Part shown: piece by piece, positions 26,301 to 34,451 of the stretch
Position numbering within the stretch: the stretch's first letter is position 1
Layout of the letters: every line of letters begins with the position of its first letter
From: CAIMUX01 sp964473865
GTDB taxonomy: Bacteria > Eisenbacteria > RBG-16-71-46 > CAIMUX01
DNA length: 64,000 nucleotides
Assembly (NCBI GenBank): GCA_964473865.1
Contig: CAYYQN010000024.1
Span: 3,398-67,397 of the forward strand
Direction of reading: 5' to 3'
Made by a program: the position numbers and the translations under genes
The notes under the pieces: model-generated
Databases searched by the model: none
The model's input: only the letters and a program-made list of their open reading frames with translations
Told to the model about the DNA's origin: nothing

Positions 26301-29300
26301 GGTCCCATCCGGCTTGACGCGAATGGTGTCCGCATAGACCTCGACATACTCCGTCCTGGTCAGGGTGTCGCTCTGGGCGCCCCTGGCCACCCGGAGCGTG
26401 ACATCGAAACGGCCCGGGGCATCATAAACGTGCGTGGGACTCTGCGTGGTGTCATCGACGTTTCCGTCGCTCTCGAAGTCCCACTGCCACGATGTCGGCT
26501 GGCCGACCGACTGGTCGAGAAAGTCGACCGCCAAGGGCGCACGCCCCAGCAGCGGGCTTCCTGTGAACTCAGCCGACAGCGCGTCAATCACGATGTAGGC
26601 CGGCTTGGTCACCGTGTCCCGTTCCGCGCCGTAGGACGCGACCAGGCGCACCGTGAACGCCCCCGGGGTCTCGTAGGTGCGCTGCGGGTTCTGCGCGGTG
26701 TCGTCCGTGCTCCCGTCGCCGTCGAGGTCCCACTCCCAACCGGTCGGGGACCCCAGCGACTCGTCCGAGAATTGGACGGTGAGCGGCGGAGAGGCGCCGG
26801 ACCTCGGCATCCCGCTGAACTGGGCGCGGGTCTCGTAGATCTCGACCCGCTGATCCGCGAGGATGCCGGTGAGCACGCTCCAGCGGCCCGACGGCCAGCG
26901 CACGATCACGCTGTCCACAGCCTCCGCCCAGCCCAGTCCAAACCCTGCCTGCAGCATGTCCTGGGAGTAGAGGCCGGATCCTCCGCTGATCTCGCGAATC
27001 TGCGAAGTGCCCCCGGCGACGACCCGTACCCGAGCGCCGATGGCCGCGCGGTTCGACTCCACACCGTGGAGCGAGGCGTGCAGCCAGTGCCGGCCCTGAC
27101 CCAGAGAATTACGGAGCAAGTAGGCATCTCCGCCGCGTGTCCCCGCAAACGCATCCAGGTCGCCATCATCGTCGCAGTCGCCCCAGGCGACGCCTCCCGC
27201 AGCCTCTGACTGCAGGCACCCGGCGTACGGAGACCTGTCCGCGAATGCTCCGCCGCCGGTGTTTTCGAAGAGGCGCGGGCCCTTCTTTGTCGTGATCAGA
27301 AGATCGAGGGCGCCGTCGTTGTTGTAGTCCCCCCAGGCCACGCCTCGAGTCTCCGTCACCGCGCTGATGGAGGCGGGGGTAGCATTGGTGAACACTCCGC
27401 CGCTGTCATTCCGGTAGAGCCTGTTGTTCATCGGATTTGCGGACGAGCAAGCCAAGAACAGATCCAGGTCGCCGTCGTTGTCATAGTCTCCCCAAGCGAC
27501 ACCCATCATGGGACGGTTCGCAACCAGGGAGGTCGAGGAGGTGAAGATCCCTTCGCCGTCGTTGCGGAGGAGTCGGCTGGATCCCATATCCTTGACCACG
27601 ACGAGATCCGGGTCGCCATCGTTGTCGTAGTCGCCCCACGCCACGCCCCGCGTGTTTCCGGTCCCGGTCGCGGCCAGCACGGGAGTGGTGACATCCGCAA
27701 ACCCGAGTTCTCCGTCGTTGCGGAACAGGTGGTTTCCCGCATCGTATACCCCGACATAGAGATCGACATCGCCGTCGCGGTCGTAGTCAGCCCAGGCCGC
27801 GCCCTCTCCGTGCGTGATGGCGGCGAAGACGGCCGGCGTCACATCGGTGAAGGTCCCGGCACTGTCGTTCCGCAGGAGCTGGGAGGGAGCGGAGGCGGCG
27901 GCAAGAAAGACATCGAGATCGCCGTCATTGTCGTAGTCCGCCCAAACGGCGCTGAGGCTGGTGCCCTGCCCCAGGAGCGGCGGCGGAGTGGCGTCCGTGA
28001 AGTTCCCGGTGCCGTCGTTGCGCAGAATCCGATTCGTTCCGCCGTCGCCGCTGACATAGAGATCCAGGTCGGAGTCGCCGTCGAAGTCGATCCACGAGAT
28101 ACCGTTGGTGTAGGAACTGAGTCCGAGGGAGTCCCCGGACAGCGGATCGAAGGGCAAGTTGGTACAGGCGCCACCAAGGGTCCAACGCCCGGGGCAGTTA
28201 GCCTCCCAGGTGATCCTGCAGTCTCCGTACGACTCGCAGCAGGAGCCCAGCGGCAGCGGGAGGCATGGATCTCCATCACAGAGGCCACCCGACAGCCAGG
28301 CCCCGTTCGGACACCCGGTCTCGTAGGTCACAGTGCAGATTCCATTAGCCTCGCAGCATCGTCCGACAGGCAGCCCGCACGGGTTCGGTTCGCAGCCCAC
28401 TCCGTATGTCCAGAGTCCCGGGCAGTCCGATTGTGCCGTCAGCGTGCAGCTGCCGAGCACGCAGCACGAACCTTCCAGCGGCGGGCAGGGCGACAGAATA
28501 CCGGCATTCCATCGCGCCTGCGCCTGATCGGCCTGCTCCTGGAGATCCGTCAGCGTGGCGCCGGCCAGAAGTGCGAAGGCGATCCGGACTGCACCGTTGG
28601 CGGCGAGATTGAATGGGCCGCATGAGATCATGTTCGACCAGTCCGCCGGCCGGTCGCTGGTCACGGTCTGGAACCCGCTGCAGAAGGAGAACTTGTCGGC
28701 GTCGAGGAACCCGGAAGGAGTGAGGTAGACGGCGTTGTCTACCGCTCGGTAGCCGGAGGCGGGGTGGCTCAGGAGCTGGATGCCGTAGACGCTGGGATCG
28801 CCGGTCTCCGACTGCATGAATCCGAGCTTGCGGGCGGCGTCGTAGCCAGCGGTATCATCGGCATAGTCGCCGACGTCCCAATCGGTATAGAGGCCGACAA
28901 ACAGCCCGCTCAATGCGCTCGCAGCCGTGATCGTGAGGTCGATCACGACATAGCTGTCTCCTTCCCAGGCGTACACGGCCTGTTGGGTGTTCAGCCGGAG
29001 TTTCGTCGTATCGAAATCCGAGTCGTCGAACGCCGAGCAGGCGAACTGAGTGATCTGGCCTGAACCGCCGGTTGCCATGGCATCGATCGATCGGAAGTTG
29101 AACGGTCGGGTAGACCCGAAATCGTCCGAACCGTAGGCAGCGTCCGAAACGGCGTTGGGTCCGGTGCCATAGACGAGGCCGCCGTGTGACAGAGCGTTCG
29201 GGAGGCCCTGGAAGCGGAACCCGACGCCCCTGCGCCGCCAGGATCCCGGCTCCAGGTAGCCGTAGGCCCCCGCATCGCTGACGGTGAGCTGCACATCGTT

Positions 29301-29441
29301 GGCGGTGAGGTCCGCCGAAGAGAAGGGCAGCGCCTTCTCACCATCGCGGCCGGCGACCGGGGCCCCATAGGGGCGGGCCGCGGCCGGGGAGGCAAGAAGT
29401 ACGAAGGCGAAAGCAGACACGAAGAGCTGGAGCGCGCGCAC
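23373..29441 (-). CDS. Giant mosaic secreted protein: Cys-rich, FG-GAP, PKD, beta-helix, cohesin- and dockerin-like, sorting domain
   Basis: 2022 residues from a GTG at 29441 with GGGAGG 8 bases ahead. Order (approximate residues): signal peptide 1-23; globular N-terminal domain 24-320; three Cys-rich units 324-432 (GSCCVLGSCTLTAQSDCPG); seven or eight FG-GAP/VCBS repeats 437-770 (WADYDNDGDLDVFLA); UnbV/ASPIC-like 774-870; PKD 880-954 and 957-1034; parallel beta-helix 1037-1370 (DYPTIQAAVTAADPG); third PKD 1387-1457; cohesin-like 1464-1597; carboxypeptidase-regulatory-like 1604-1660; dockerin-like 1664-1717 (VNGNGLINALDALKVVRAAI); second cohesin-like 1777-1917; C-terminal sorting-like domain 1934-2022 (VFDLGGRRVSVV, WSGRDAANRRVPSGIYLVRL). 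Probably a surface adhesin or scaffold. It resembles Eisenbacteria secreted proteins; ligand unknown. Confidence 0.85.
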   Translation of the reverse strand: MRALQLFVSAFAFVLLASPAAARPYGAPVAGRDGEKALPFSSADLTANDVQLTVSDAGAYGYLEPGSWRRRGVGFRFQGLPNALSHGGLVYGTGPNAVSDAAYGSDDFGSTRPFNFRSIDAMATGGSGQITQFACSAFDDSDFDTTKLRLNTQQAVYAWEGDSYVVIDLTITAASALSGLFVGLYTDWDVGDYADDTAGYDAARKLGFMQSETGDPSVYGIQLLSHPASGYRAVDNAVYLTPSGFLDADKFSFCSGFQTVTSDRPADWSNMISCGPFNLAANGAVRIAFALLAGATLTDLQEQADQAQARWNAGILSPCPPLEGSCCVLGSCTLTAQSDCPGLWTYGVGCEPNPCGLPVGRCCEANGICTVTYETGCPNGAWLSGGLCDGDPCLPLPLGSCCESYGDCRITWEANCPGRWTLGGACTNLPFDPLSGDSLGLSSYTNGISWIDFDGDSDLDLYVSGDGGTNRILRNDGTGNFTDATPPPLLGQGTSLSAVWADYDNDGDLDVFLAAASAPSQLLRNDSAGTFTDVTPAVFAAITHGEGAAWADYDRDGDVDLYVGVYDAGNHLFRNDGELGFADVTTPVLAATGTGNTRGVAWGDYDNDGDPDLVVVKDMGSSRLLRNDGEGIFTSSTSLVANRPMMGVAWGDYDNDGDLDLFLACSSANPMNNRLYRNDSGGVFTNATPASISAVTETRGVAWGDYNNDGALDLLITTKKGPRLFENTGGGAFADRSPYAGCLQSEAAGGVAWGDCDDDGDLDAFAGTRGGDAYLLRNSLGQGRHWLHASLHGVESNRAAIGARVRVVAGGTSQIREISGGSGLYSQDMLQAGFGLGWAEAVDSVIVRWPSGRWSVLTGILADQRVEIYETRAQFSGMPRSGASPPLTVQFSDESLGSPTGWEWDLDGDGSTDDTAQNPQRTYETPGAFTVRLVASYGAERDTVTKPAYIVIDALSAEFTGSPLLGRAPLAVDFLDQSVGQPTSWQWDFESDGNVDDTTQSPTHVYDAPGRFDVTLRVARGAQSDTLTRTEYVEVYADTIRVKPDGTGDYPTIQAAVTAADPGMVVELDDGVFSGPGNCGVDFEGKTIMVRSRSDDPALCIVDCGGQARGFRFGGGEGPATVLAGVTVRNGLASLGGAILISSLSGSASPTITNCRFTGNMQSGGGSWGGGAVLCYGAGAAATTFTDCVFENNTSAGPGGGVSCAAGAAATFSQCRFTDNGAEGGGSAFHGSFDGDIGCRISFDACTFAGNATPPGAPWGAIVLQGGELTLSRCTMALNFGGIDVSETTVLLDRNVLAYCLDGPAMQGAWGAESAITCCVVYGNQGGAGALESVLGQDGNFAADPRFCDPGQRTFSLWADSPCLPENNPLCGLIGAWPQGCIPAAFSATPTRGQVPLEVQFQDETAGNPNRWEWSFDGDGSYESVEQNPIYTYVTRGVYSVILRAYVDDLFWASLTRPGLVLALAQNNMILHPAWIASAAPTGVPIEFAGTSALGAISMRIDFDPSMLSYAGVQTFVPGETFTGGVIGSSVSIQWFDETGGSDPIVPGVDPDTLCAVLFSRVGSDGVTQLQFNEAQCVLGDANADPVADVYWVDAPPCGSVTISAGCVVSGDVSYYWQDKAVPRARLSLGPPNPDVLSDSQGHYLFAPYPVGDYVLQVSKEDDLAGINSLDAVKIIRHGAGLEPLDDPYKLVAADVNGNGLINALDALKVVRAAIGIEPIVAGDWRFTPDSVTYNPLDGDRLQDFVAIRMGDVNGDWSADPVKALTAGRQLRADRQAGEPRLPAITLTLPDTTVSVVAGPFQVPLRVFEFDGIGAISLRITFADSVLQFTGVTSAVPGISFFANLVGDEIRIEWYDGTGGSNPISIGTATLLRLGFQPIGIGGDTSPLRFGALCALGDAQGSPISDIVYVDGSCSLSDITGAPGVSGSAPRELVLYQVQPNPFHAGTVFRYALPVAGHVHLAVFDLGGRRVSVVVDDEREAGLHAEVWSGRDAANRRVPSGIYLVRLSAGGESRTQKLLIYR

Positions 29442-29926
29442 GGCGGTGTCCTCCCGGGGGAGGAACCGAGAGACTCCAAGGGTATCCGACCGCCGGTCCC
29501 TCGGCCGGTCCGACGGGGGCGAGGGATCGCTGACGGACGAGTGGCTGGAGCGGAGAACTCGGCTCCCTGCACCCGATCGATCAGACCGCCCACGAGTGTA
29601 GCACCGCCTGGCCCAGAGCCACAACCGCTTACAGGCCGGGGTGATCCCAGGGTTCCTTGGGTGGTGGCCGCGCGCTCGGGCCGCTCGCCGGGGCGGCGGT
29701 ATCCCTTGGGCGTATGGCCTGACAGATCAGTCGAACCGCAACTCAGCACCCCGGCGTCTCTCGGGAAAGGGCCTGCACGTCCGGGTCTGGGCCCTGGCCG
29801 GGCGTACCCAACACCGGAGGCGGGCCGCCGGATCACCCGGCTGCCCGCCTCCGCATTCCGCCGCCCTGGGGTCCCACGGCCGTATGACGGACAAACGGCT
29901 GAGACGGAAGGGGTCTGGCTACGAGG
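29442..29926. other. Upstream region of the mosaic protein gene
   Basis: 485 bases without a gene. A minus-strand extended -10 TGC-TACACT (TACACT at 29595-29600) with a weak -35 TTGTGG 18 bases upstream would give a 147-base leader for the gene ending at 23373. A strong hairpin at 29816-29852 is listed separately. Nothing else is recognisable. Confidence 0.45.
29816..29852 (-). terminator. Long hairpin after the Ig-like lipoprotein gene
   Basis: GGAGGCGGGC-C-GCCGG pairs with CCGGC-T-GCCCGCCTCC around a 5-base loop: 15 bp with one mismatch, 75 bases beyond the stop of 29927-33475. No U-run follows, so termination strength is uncertain. Confidence 0.6.
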
Positions 29927-32900
29927 TCACTTCATGCCCGCAGCCTTCGAATCCGCGATCGTCACCGACTTGCGCAGAATCATGTTGCCGCTGTAAGCGG
30001 GATCGAGATCCCGCACCTCGACGTAGACGGTCCCGGCCACATCGGGAGCGGTGAAGCTGAGCCCGCCGGCCGTTCCGTACGCGTTCGTCAACGCGCTGGG
30101 GCTGATCACGCCGGAACTGGCCGTGATCGCCAGCGCATGCCCGCCGAGCGGATTGCCCCAGGCGTCCTTCACCGTGATCGTGAAGTAGCTCTGGGCGTTC
30201 GGAGGCATGGGAGCCAGGTCCACCGACGACTTCGAGGCCGAGGCGGGCCCGGTCCGCAGCTGCACCTGCAGGAGGTCCCCCTCGGGGCCGAACCCGGCCG
30301 ACACCGGCACCATGTCGATTCCGCCGATGCCGTCGTCGGAGGAGTCCGCCGGGCTGTAGGAGAAGTCACAGGTGAGCACCGGCGAGGTGTACACCGCCTT
30401 GGCGATGCTGGCGTTGCAGCCATCGTCGGACTTCTCGATCGAGCCGATCTCACCGTAGACCGCGGAGAGTTCGACCTCGGCCGGCAGAACGTAGAGACCG
30501 TTGAAGTCGAGCACCTCGATGCGCAGCTTGAGCTCGGTCTCGCCGTCGGCGGGGAGCGAGACCATCTCCTGGGACGGAACCACGAAGCGAGCAGAGAACG
30601 GCGGACCCGAGCCGATGAACGATCCGGTCTCGGTCAGGTCTCCTCCCAGCGTCGAGGCGGAGATCGTGACGATGCCGCACTCCGGCCAGCCGGTGGTGAA
30701 CCAGTTGAACGTGGCGAACCCGCGCTCGGTGGTCGAGCTGCCCAGTTCGGTTCTCCCGCGGACCATCCCGTAGTTGGTGGTGAAATAGACGACCGTGCCG
30801 TCCCGCACCGGATTGTGATAGAGGTCGTAGACCAGCGCCGTGCCCGGGTTCTCCACCGCCACGGTGTTGCAGGCCAGGACATTGCACTTCTCGACTCCCA
30901 ACGACAGCAGCGCGGGCGGACCGGCCGCGATCGCGACCGGCGTGTGCGCCGAGACGCCGGCGCTCGAGAGGACGCGGGAGCGCACCTCCACCGTTCCGGA
31001 CCGCGTCCCCGACCGCAGGGTGACCTCCGCGATGCCGTTCGGGTCCGTGGGCACGACCACCGAGTCGCACTGGCAGCAGGTGAATTCCTCGCCGCCGCCC
31101 GGCCCGCCGATCAGCACGAAGGCGACCGGCTCATCGGCGCCCACCGGCAGGCCGCGGCAGTCATAGACGCGCGCGATCACCCGGGTCTGCTCGACCGCGC
31201 CGGTCCCGCGCACCGCGATTTCCGGGAGCTCGGGATTCAGCGTCACGCTGCAGATGATCCCGGCGCCGCCGCTGACCTGGATCTCGCTCACGCACTCCAC
31301 CACTCCACCCGTGGCCCCGGTGGTCGAGCAGGTGATTCGGGCCACGCCGTCGCCTCCGCTTCCGGGAAGCGCGGTGAAGGTCGCCTCCGCGACGCCGGCC
31401 TGGGTGTAGGAGACATCGGGACCGTGGGCGCCCTGGACCATCCCCTGATCGGCGCGGAAGCGAACCGGGGTCCCGTCCGTCACCGGGTTCTGCGCCGCGT
31501 CGTAGACCCAGGCCCGAACGATGCTCTCGTTCTGCGGTCCGAGCCGCGCGGAGTCGGCGACGCACGTCAGGAACGACGGGCCGCCGGGCGCAAGGTAGAC
31601 TTCCTTCGTTCCGGTCACGCCGGCACACGCAGCGCTGACGCGCACGCCGCCGCTCTTGGTGCCCGAGAGCAGCACCGCCACGGCGTTCCCATCCGCATCG
31701 GTTCCGGCATCGACCCGGCCCGAGACCTCGTTCTCAAGCCTTTCCCCGCCGCCGGGTCCGGCGGCGATGCGGAAGGTGACGATCGTCCCGCTGGGGGGCG
31801 GATTGCCGCTGGTGGTGACACAGGTGGCGATCACGGCGTTGCGAGTCACCCCCCCACCGCCGGCGACCGTCATCTCCGCGAACTCCGAGTCGAGCGTCAC
31901 CGACTGGACCGACGGCGGCGCCAGGATCTCCAGCGGCGCCTCCGCGATCACCCCGTCGACCACGGCATGCACCCGAGCCGTCATCGGAACCCGCCCGACC
32001 GCGAGTTCGAAGCCGACGCGGCCGGCGCCATCGGTGAGTCCGGCCACCGTCACCGTCCCCGCCGGCGTCCAGGCGTGACTGCCGTCCGCATCGTCGAGCA
32101 GCTGATCCGTGCCGGAAGTGAAGACCCCATCGGCGTCGACATCCTCGAACCGTTCTCCGGCCACGATCGCGATCGCCTTCCCGGCCAGCGCGCGGCCGGC
32201 GGCATCCGCAACGACCGCACTGCCGCCCACGCGCCCGATTCCGTCGGCATAGAGCGCCGTCGCATCGAGCGATAGTTCGAGTCGACTGGCCGGAGGCACC
32301 GGAATCAGGCGTAGGGTGGTGATGCCGAACCCATTGGTGGTCGTCGCCCGAATGGTGACGATGCCGGCCTGCACGCCTGCCGTGTAGGTGAGGCTCGCCG
32401 CGCCGCCCGCATCGGTCGTGAGCGAAGAGGCGACCGAGCCGATGGCATCCCAGCGCCCGTTCTCGTTTCCGTCTTCGAACGCCTCCGGCGCGTCATAGAA
32501 CCCGTTCTCATTGGCGTCCGTGAACGGCTCGCCCGCCGTGCAGCGAAGAACGATTCCCGAGACCGAGGTCCCGGCCCAGTCCTGCGCGCGCACCTCGAAT
32601 TCGGCCCGGCTCACGCCGTCCGCCAGGAGCTCGCGCGTCGTCGACTCCAGGGTGACCACAAGCTCGAGAGAGTGCTGCTGCACGACCAGCTCGCGCGAGA
32701 CCCCGCCACCGGTGATCCGCAGATAGACGGGACCGATCGCGGAGCCGGCTTGATAGCGGAATCGCGCCAGTCCGCGGTCGTCGGTCGTTGCCCGCTCCGG
32801 CAGGTCTCCCTCCGCATCCCACGCTCCATCGCCGTCCCGGTCGCCGCTGGCCGGAATCGCCTCGCCCGGGTCGTAGATGCCGTTTCCGTTCGCATCGGTG

Positions 32901-33475
32901 AATCGATCCCCGGCGGCGAGCACGAGCGGCACCCCGGCGAGCGGCGAGCGGGCCGCGCCGGTGGTGCCGACGACAGTGAACTCCAACGTCGAGACCCCGT
33001 CGGCCGGCAGGCCGGTCTGCCCATCCGGCGTAGAGACCTCGAGGGTGGTCGCTTCCTGCGTCACCGCCTGCACCTGCAGAACCAGGTACTTGACGCTGCC
33101 GCCGACCTGCACGCGCAGCGTGACCAGGCCCGTCGCCGCGCCGGAGGCGCGAAACACCGTCGTCGCGGCGCCTCCCACATCGGTCACGCATTCGGTCTTG
33201 GAGAAGCTGCCGGCGCCGGCCGCCGGCATCTCCGAGAAGACGGCTGCGGCCCCGGAAACCGGTGTGCCCGGTTCCGGTCCCTGCACGACCCAGGCGTACA
33301 CCTGGGTGGAGTCCGCGGGCCCAAGCACGGTCCGGTCCGCCTCCACCCGCGCCAGGCGCAACTCCGCTGCCGGCGTCGGCTGGACGGGATCGTCCTTCTG
33401 ACAGGCGTGTTGCAGCCCGAGGACGGCCACGAACCCGAGCAGAATCCAATACCACCGATGCGAGCGCTGCGGCAT
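29927..33475 (-). CDS. Large lipoprotein-like protein with repeated Big-1/invasin-type Ig domains
   Basis: 1182 residues. ATG at 33475 with GGAGG 9 bases upstream; a GTG just before it is equally placed. The N-terminus has a hydrophobic stretch YWILLGFVAVLGLQHACQKD, compatible with a lipoprotein signal and lipidation at Cys, although QHAC is not a perfect lipobox. About nine Ig-like Big-1 units follow, with phrases such as LPADGVSTLEFTV, LLADGVSRAEFEVRAQD and ADGIGRVGGSAVVADAAGRA. Three units have inserted acidic Asp-rich loops resembling calcium-binding EF-hand/dockerin loops (FTDANGNGIYDPGEAIP, FTDANENGFYDAPEAFEDGN, FEDVDADGVFTSGTDQ). There is no C-terminal sorting domain. A rod-like surface adhesin is the likely role. 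Confidence 0.8.
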   Translation of the reverse strand: MPQRSHRWYWILLGFVAVLGLQHACQKDDPVQPTPAAELRLARVEADRTVLGPADSTQVYAWVVQGPEPGTPVSGAAAVFSEMPAAGAGSFSKTECVTDVGGAATTVFRASGAATGLVTLRVQVGGSVKYLVLQVQAVTQEATTLEVSTPDGQTGLPADGVSTLEFTVVGTTGAARSPLAGVPLVLAAGDRFTDANGNGIYDPGEAIPASGDRDGDGAWDAEGDLPERATTDDRGLARFRYQAGSAIGPVYLRITGGGVSRELVVQQHSLELVVTLESTTRELLADGVSRAEFEVRAQDWAGTSVSGIVLRCTAGEPFTDANENGFYDAPEAFEDGNENGRWDAIGSVASSLTTDAGGAASLTYTAGVQAGIVTIRATTTNGFGITTLRLIPVPPASRLELSLDATALYADGIGRVGGSAVVADAAGRALAGKAIAIVAGERFEDVDADGVFTSGTDQLLDDADGSHAWTPAGTVTVAGLTDGAGRVGFELAVGRVPMTARVHAVVDGVIAEAPLEILAPPSVQSVTLDSEFAEMTVAGGGGVTRNAVIATCVTTSGNPPPSGTIVTFRIAAGPGGGERLENEVSGRVDAGTDADGNAVAVLLSGTKSGGVRVSAACAGVTGTKEVYLAPGGPSFLTCVADSARLGPQNESIVRAWVYDAAQNPVTDGTPVRFRADQGMVQGAHGPDVSYTQAGVAEATFTALPGSGGDGVARITCSTTGATGGVVECVSEIQVSGGAGIICSVTLNPELPEIAVRGTGAVEQTRVIARVYDCRGLPVGADEPVAFVLIGGPGGGEEFTCCQCDSVVVPTDPNGIAEVTLRSGTRSGTVEVRSRVLSSAGVSAHTPVAIAAGPPALLSLGVEKCNVLACNTVAVENPGTALVYDLYHNPVRDGTVVYFTTNYGMVRGRTELGSSTTERGFATFNWFTTGWPECGIVTISASTLGGDLTETGSFIGSGPPFSARFVVPSQEMVSLPADGETELKLRIEVLDFNGLYVLPAEVELSAVYGEIGSIEKSDDGCNASIAKAVYTSPVLTCDFSYSPADSSDDGIGGIDMVPVSAGFGPEGDLLQVQLRTGPASASKSSVDLAPMPPNAQSYFTITVKDAWGNPLGGHALAITASSGVISPSALTNAYGTAGGLSFTAPDVAGTVYVEVRDLDPAYSGNMILRKSVTIADSKAAGMK

Positions 33476-33788
33476 CACGGCTAACCTCCGGAAAAAGCCT
33501 CGAAAGAACTTCCGGAATGCACCACAATTCACTGCCCGCTCGTCGGTTAGGCCAGATCGCTCCGGGGCGGAAAGGGTGTCATTCCCCTCTCTCTTTTCGA
33601 CTTACCGGAGAGAAACCTGTAGTCCCTCGTGCGTTGTTCACGGCGAAAAGGAGGGTGGGCGGAAGGTGACGCTATCGACGTCGGGTATCAACAAGCGCCC
33701 TCGAGAAGTCCGGGAGAACATGCCCGGGGAGGGGGGAGTCGAGAGGTGAGGCGAGGAGATCGGGCAGGTCACACCGCCCCGCGCGCAA
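33476..33788. other. Spacer between cold shock gene and Ig-like lipoprotein gene
   Basis: 313 bases without a gene. On the minus strand it includes CTCTCC...GAAAAGAGAG (about 33588-33620), which can form a weak hairpin in the leader of the Ig-like gene. I looked for a c-di-GMP riboswitch because of a CACGAGGG...CTACAGG stretch and could not fold one. No clear -35/-10 pair and no convincing terminator for the cold shock gene. Confidence 0.35.
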
Positions 33789-33998
33789 TCAGCCTTCTAT
33801 CTTCTTGACCAGGGTGGCCTGCGCGCCCTTCGGGCCTTCCTGATAGTCGAACTCGACGACCTGGCCTTCCTTGAGGGTCCGGAACCCTTCGCCTTCGATG
33901 ACCGAGTAGTGGACGAAGATGTCGCTCTCGCCTTCGCGCGAGATGAAGCCGTAGCCCTTGCTCTCGTTGAACCACTTCACGTGACCGGTGCTCAGCAT
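33789..33998 (-). CDS. Cold shock domain protein
   Basis: 69 residues, a single cold shock domain. The RNP1 motif KGYGFISRE and RNP2 motif DIFVHYS are intact, and it opens TGHVKWFNESKGYGF, so it should bind single-stranded RNA and DNA as an RNA chaperone. GGAGG lies 5 bases before the ATG; the frame is open further upstream but without homology. A promoter about 180 bases upstream implies a long leader, as in classic cspA genes, with a strong hairpin inside it. Single gene; whether it is cold-induced cannot be read from sequence. Confidence 0.95.
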   Translation of the reverse strand: MLSTGHVKWFNESKGYGFISREGESDIFVHYSVIEGEGFRTLKEGQVVEFDYQEGPKGAQATLVKKIEG

Positions 33999-34087
33999 GG
34001 AATCCTCCGTGACTACGAGGAAGTCGTGCGCTGTAGGGTCGCGCCGCGCCGCGCAAACATCGAGGTGCGGGCCTGAAAAGACGAGAA

Positions 34088-34118
34088 CGGGGACAACCGG
34101 ATCAGTCCGGCGTCCCCG
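34088..34118 (-). terminator. Hairpin with T-rich tail in the cold shock gene leader
   Basis: CGGGGAC/GTCCCCG outer stem (7 bp) and CCGGA/TCCGG inner stem (5 bp) with loop TCAG; on the minus strand TTCTCGTCTTTTC follows. It looks like an intrinsic terminator. It may end the transcript of 34421-36220 or act as an attenuator in the csp leader, because the predicted csp promoter is upstream of it. Confidence 0.6.
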
Positions 34119-34180
34119 CTCCAAGAGATCATCGCCCGTTACGGCAGCGACGCATAGTCCCCCCTGAAACCAACAGGCGC

Positions 34181-34210
34181 AGGCTAGCCCGGTGTCCAAG
34201 GGGCCGTCAA
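34181..34210 (-). promoter_or_regulatory. Predicted promoter of the cold shock gene
   Basis: Minus strand: -35 TTGACG (34205-34210), 18-base spacer, -10 TAGCCT (34181-34186). The start near 34174 gives a leader of about 175 bases. The rest of 33999-34420 holds only the leader hairpin and the repeat described next. Confidence 0.45.
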
Positions 34211-34348
34211 TCGGTTTTCCGGGACCGGCGGGAAGCTCCCGATCATTCGTTCATCGTCAGGCCATCATGGTAACGGCCAGCCACTCGCCTGCCGACCTGC
34301 GGCCGTCCGCTCGGATGGGGACCGACGTGGTTTGACAACGGGCCCGCG

Positions 34349-34451
34349 GCTAGGGATCCCAGCGGGCGAGGTTCTGCGATCTCGGGGAGAGCGTTGCGGA
34401 CGGCATTGGGTTCCTTGCAGCTAGGGATCCCAGCGGGCAAGGTTCTGCGAT
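34349..34451. repeat. Duplicated 3' end of the fibronectin-III lipoprotein gene
   Basis: A 32-base block at 34420-34451, which encodes the last residues SQNLARWDP and the TAG stop, recurs at 34349-34380 with a single mismatch, 71 bases further downstream. The distance is not a multiple of three, so the second copy is out of frame with the gene. It is either a slippage duplication or the remnant of a longer gene end. Confidence 0.8.

Noticed and set aside
33540..33700. c-di-GMP riboswitch in the leader of the Ig-like lipoprotein gene
   Set aside because: Only fragments resemble the consensus; the conserved paired stems and tetraloop receptor could not be formed.
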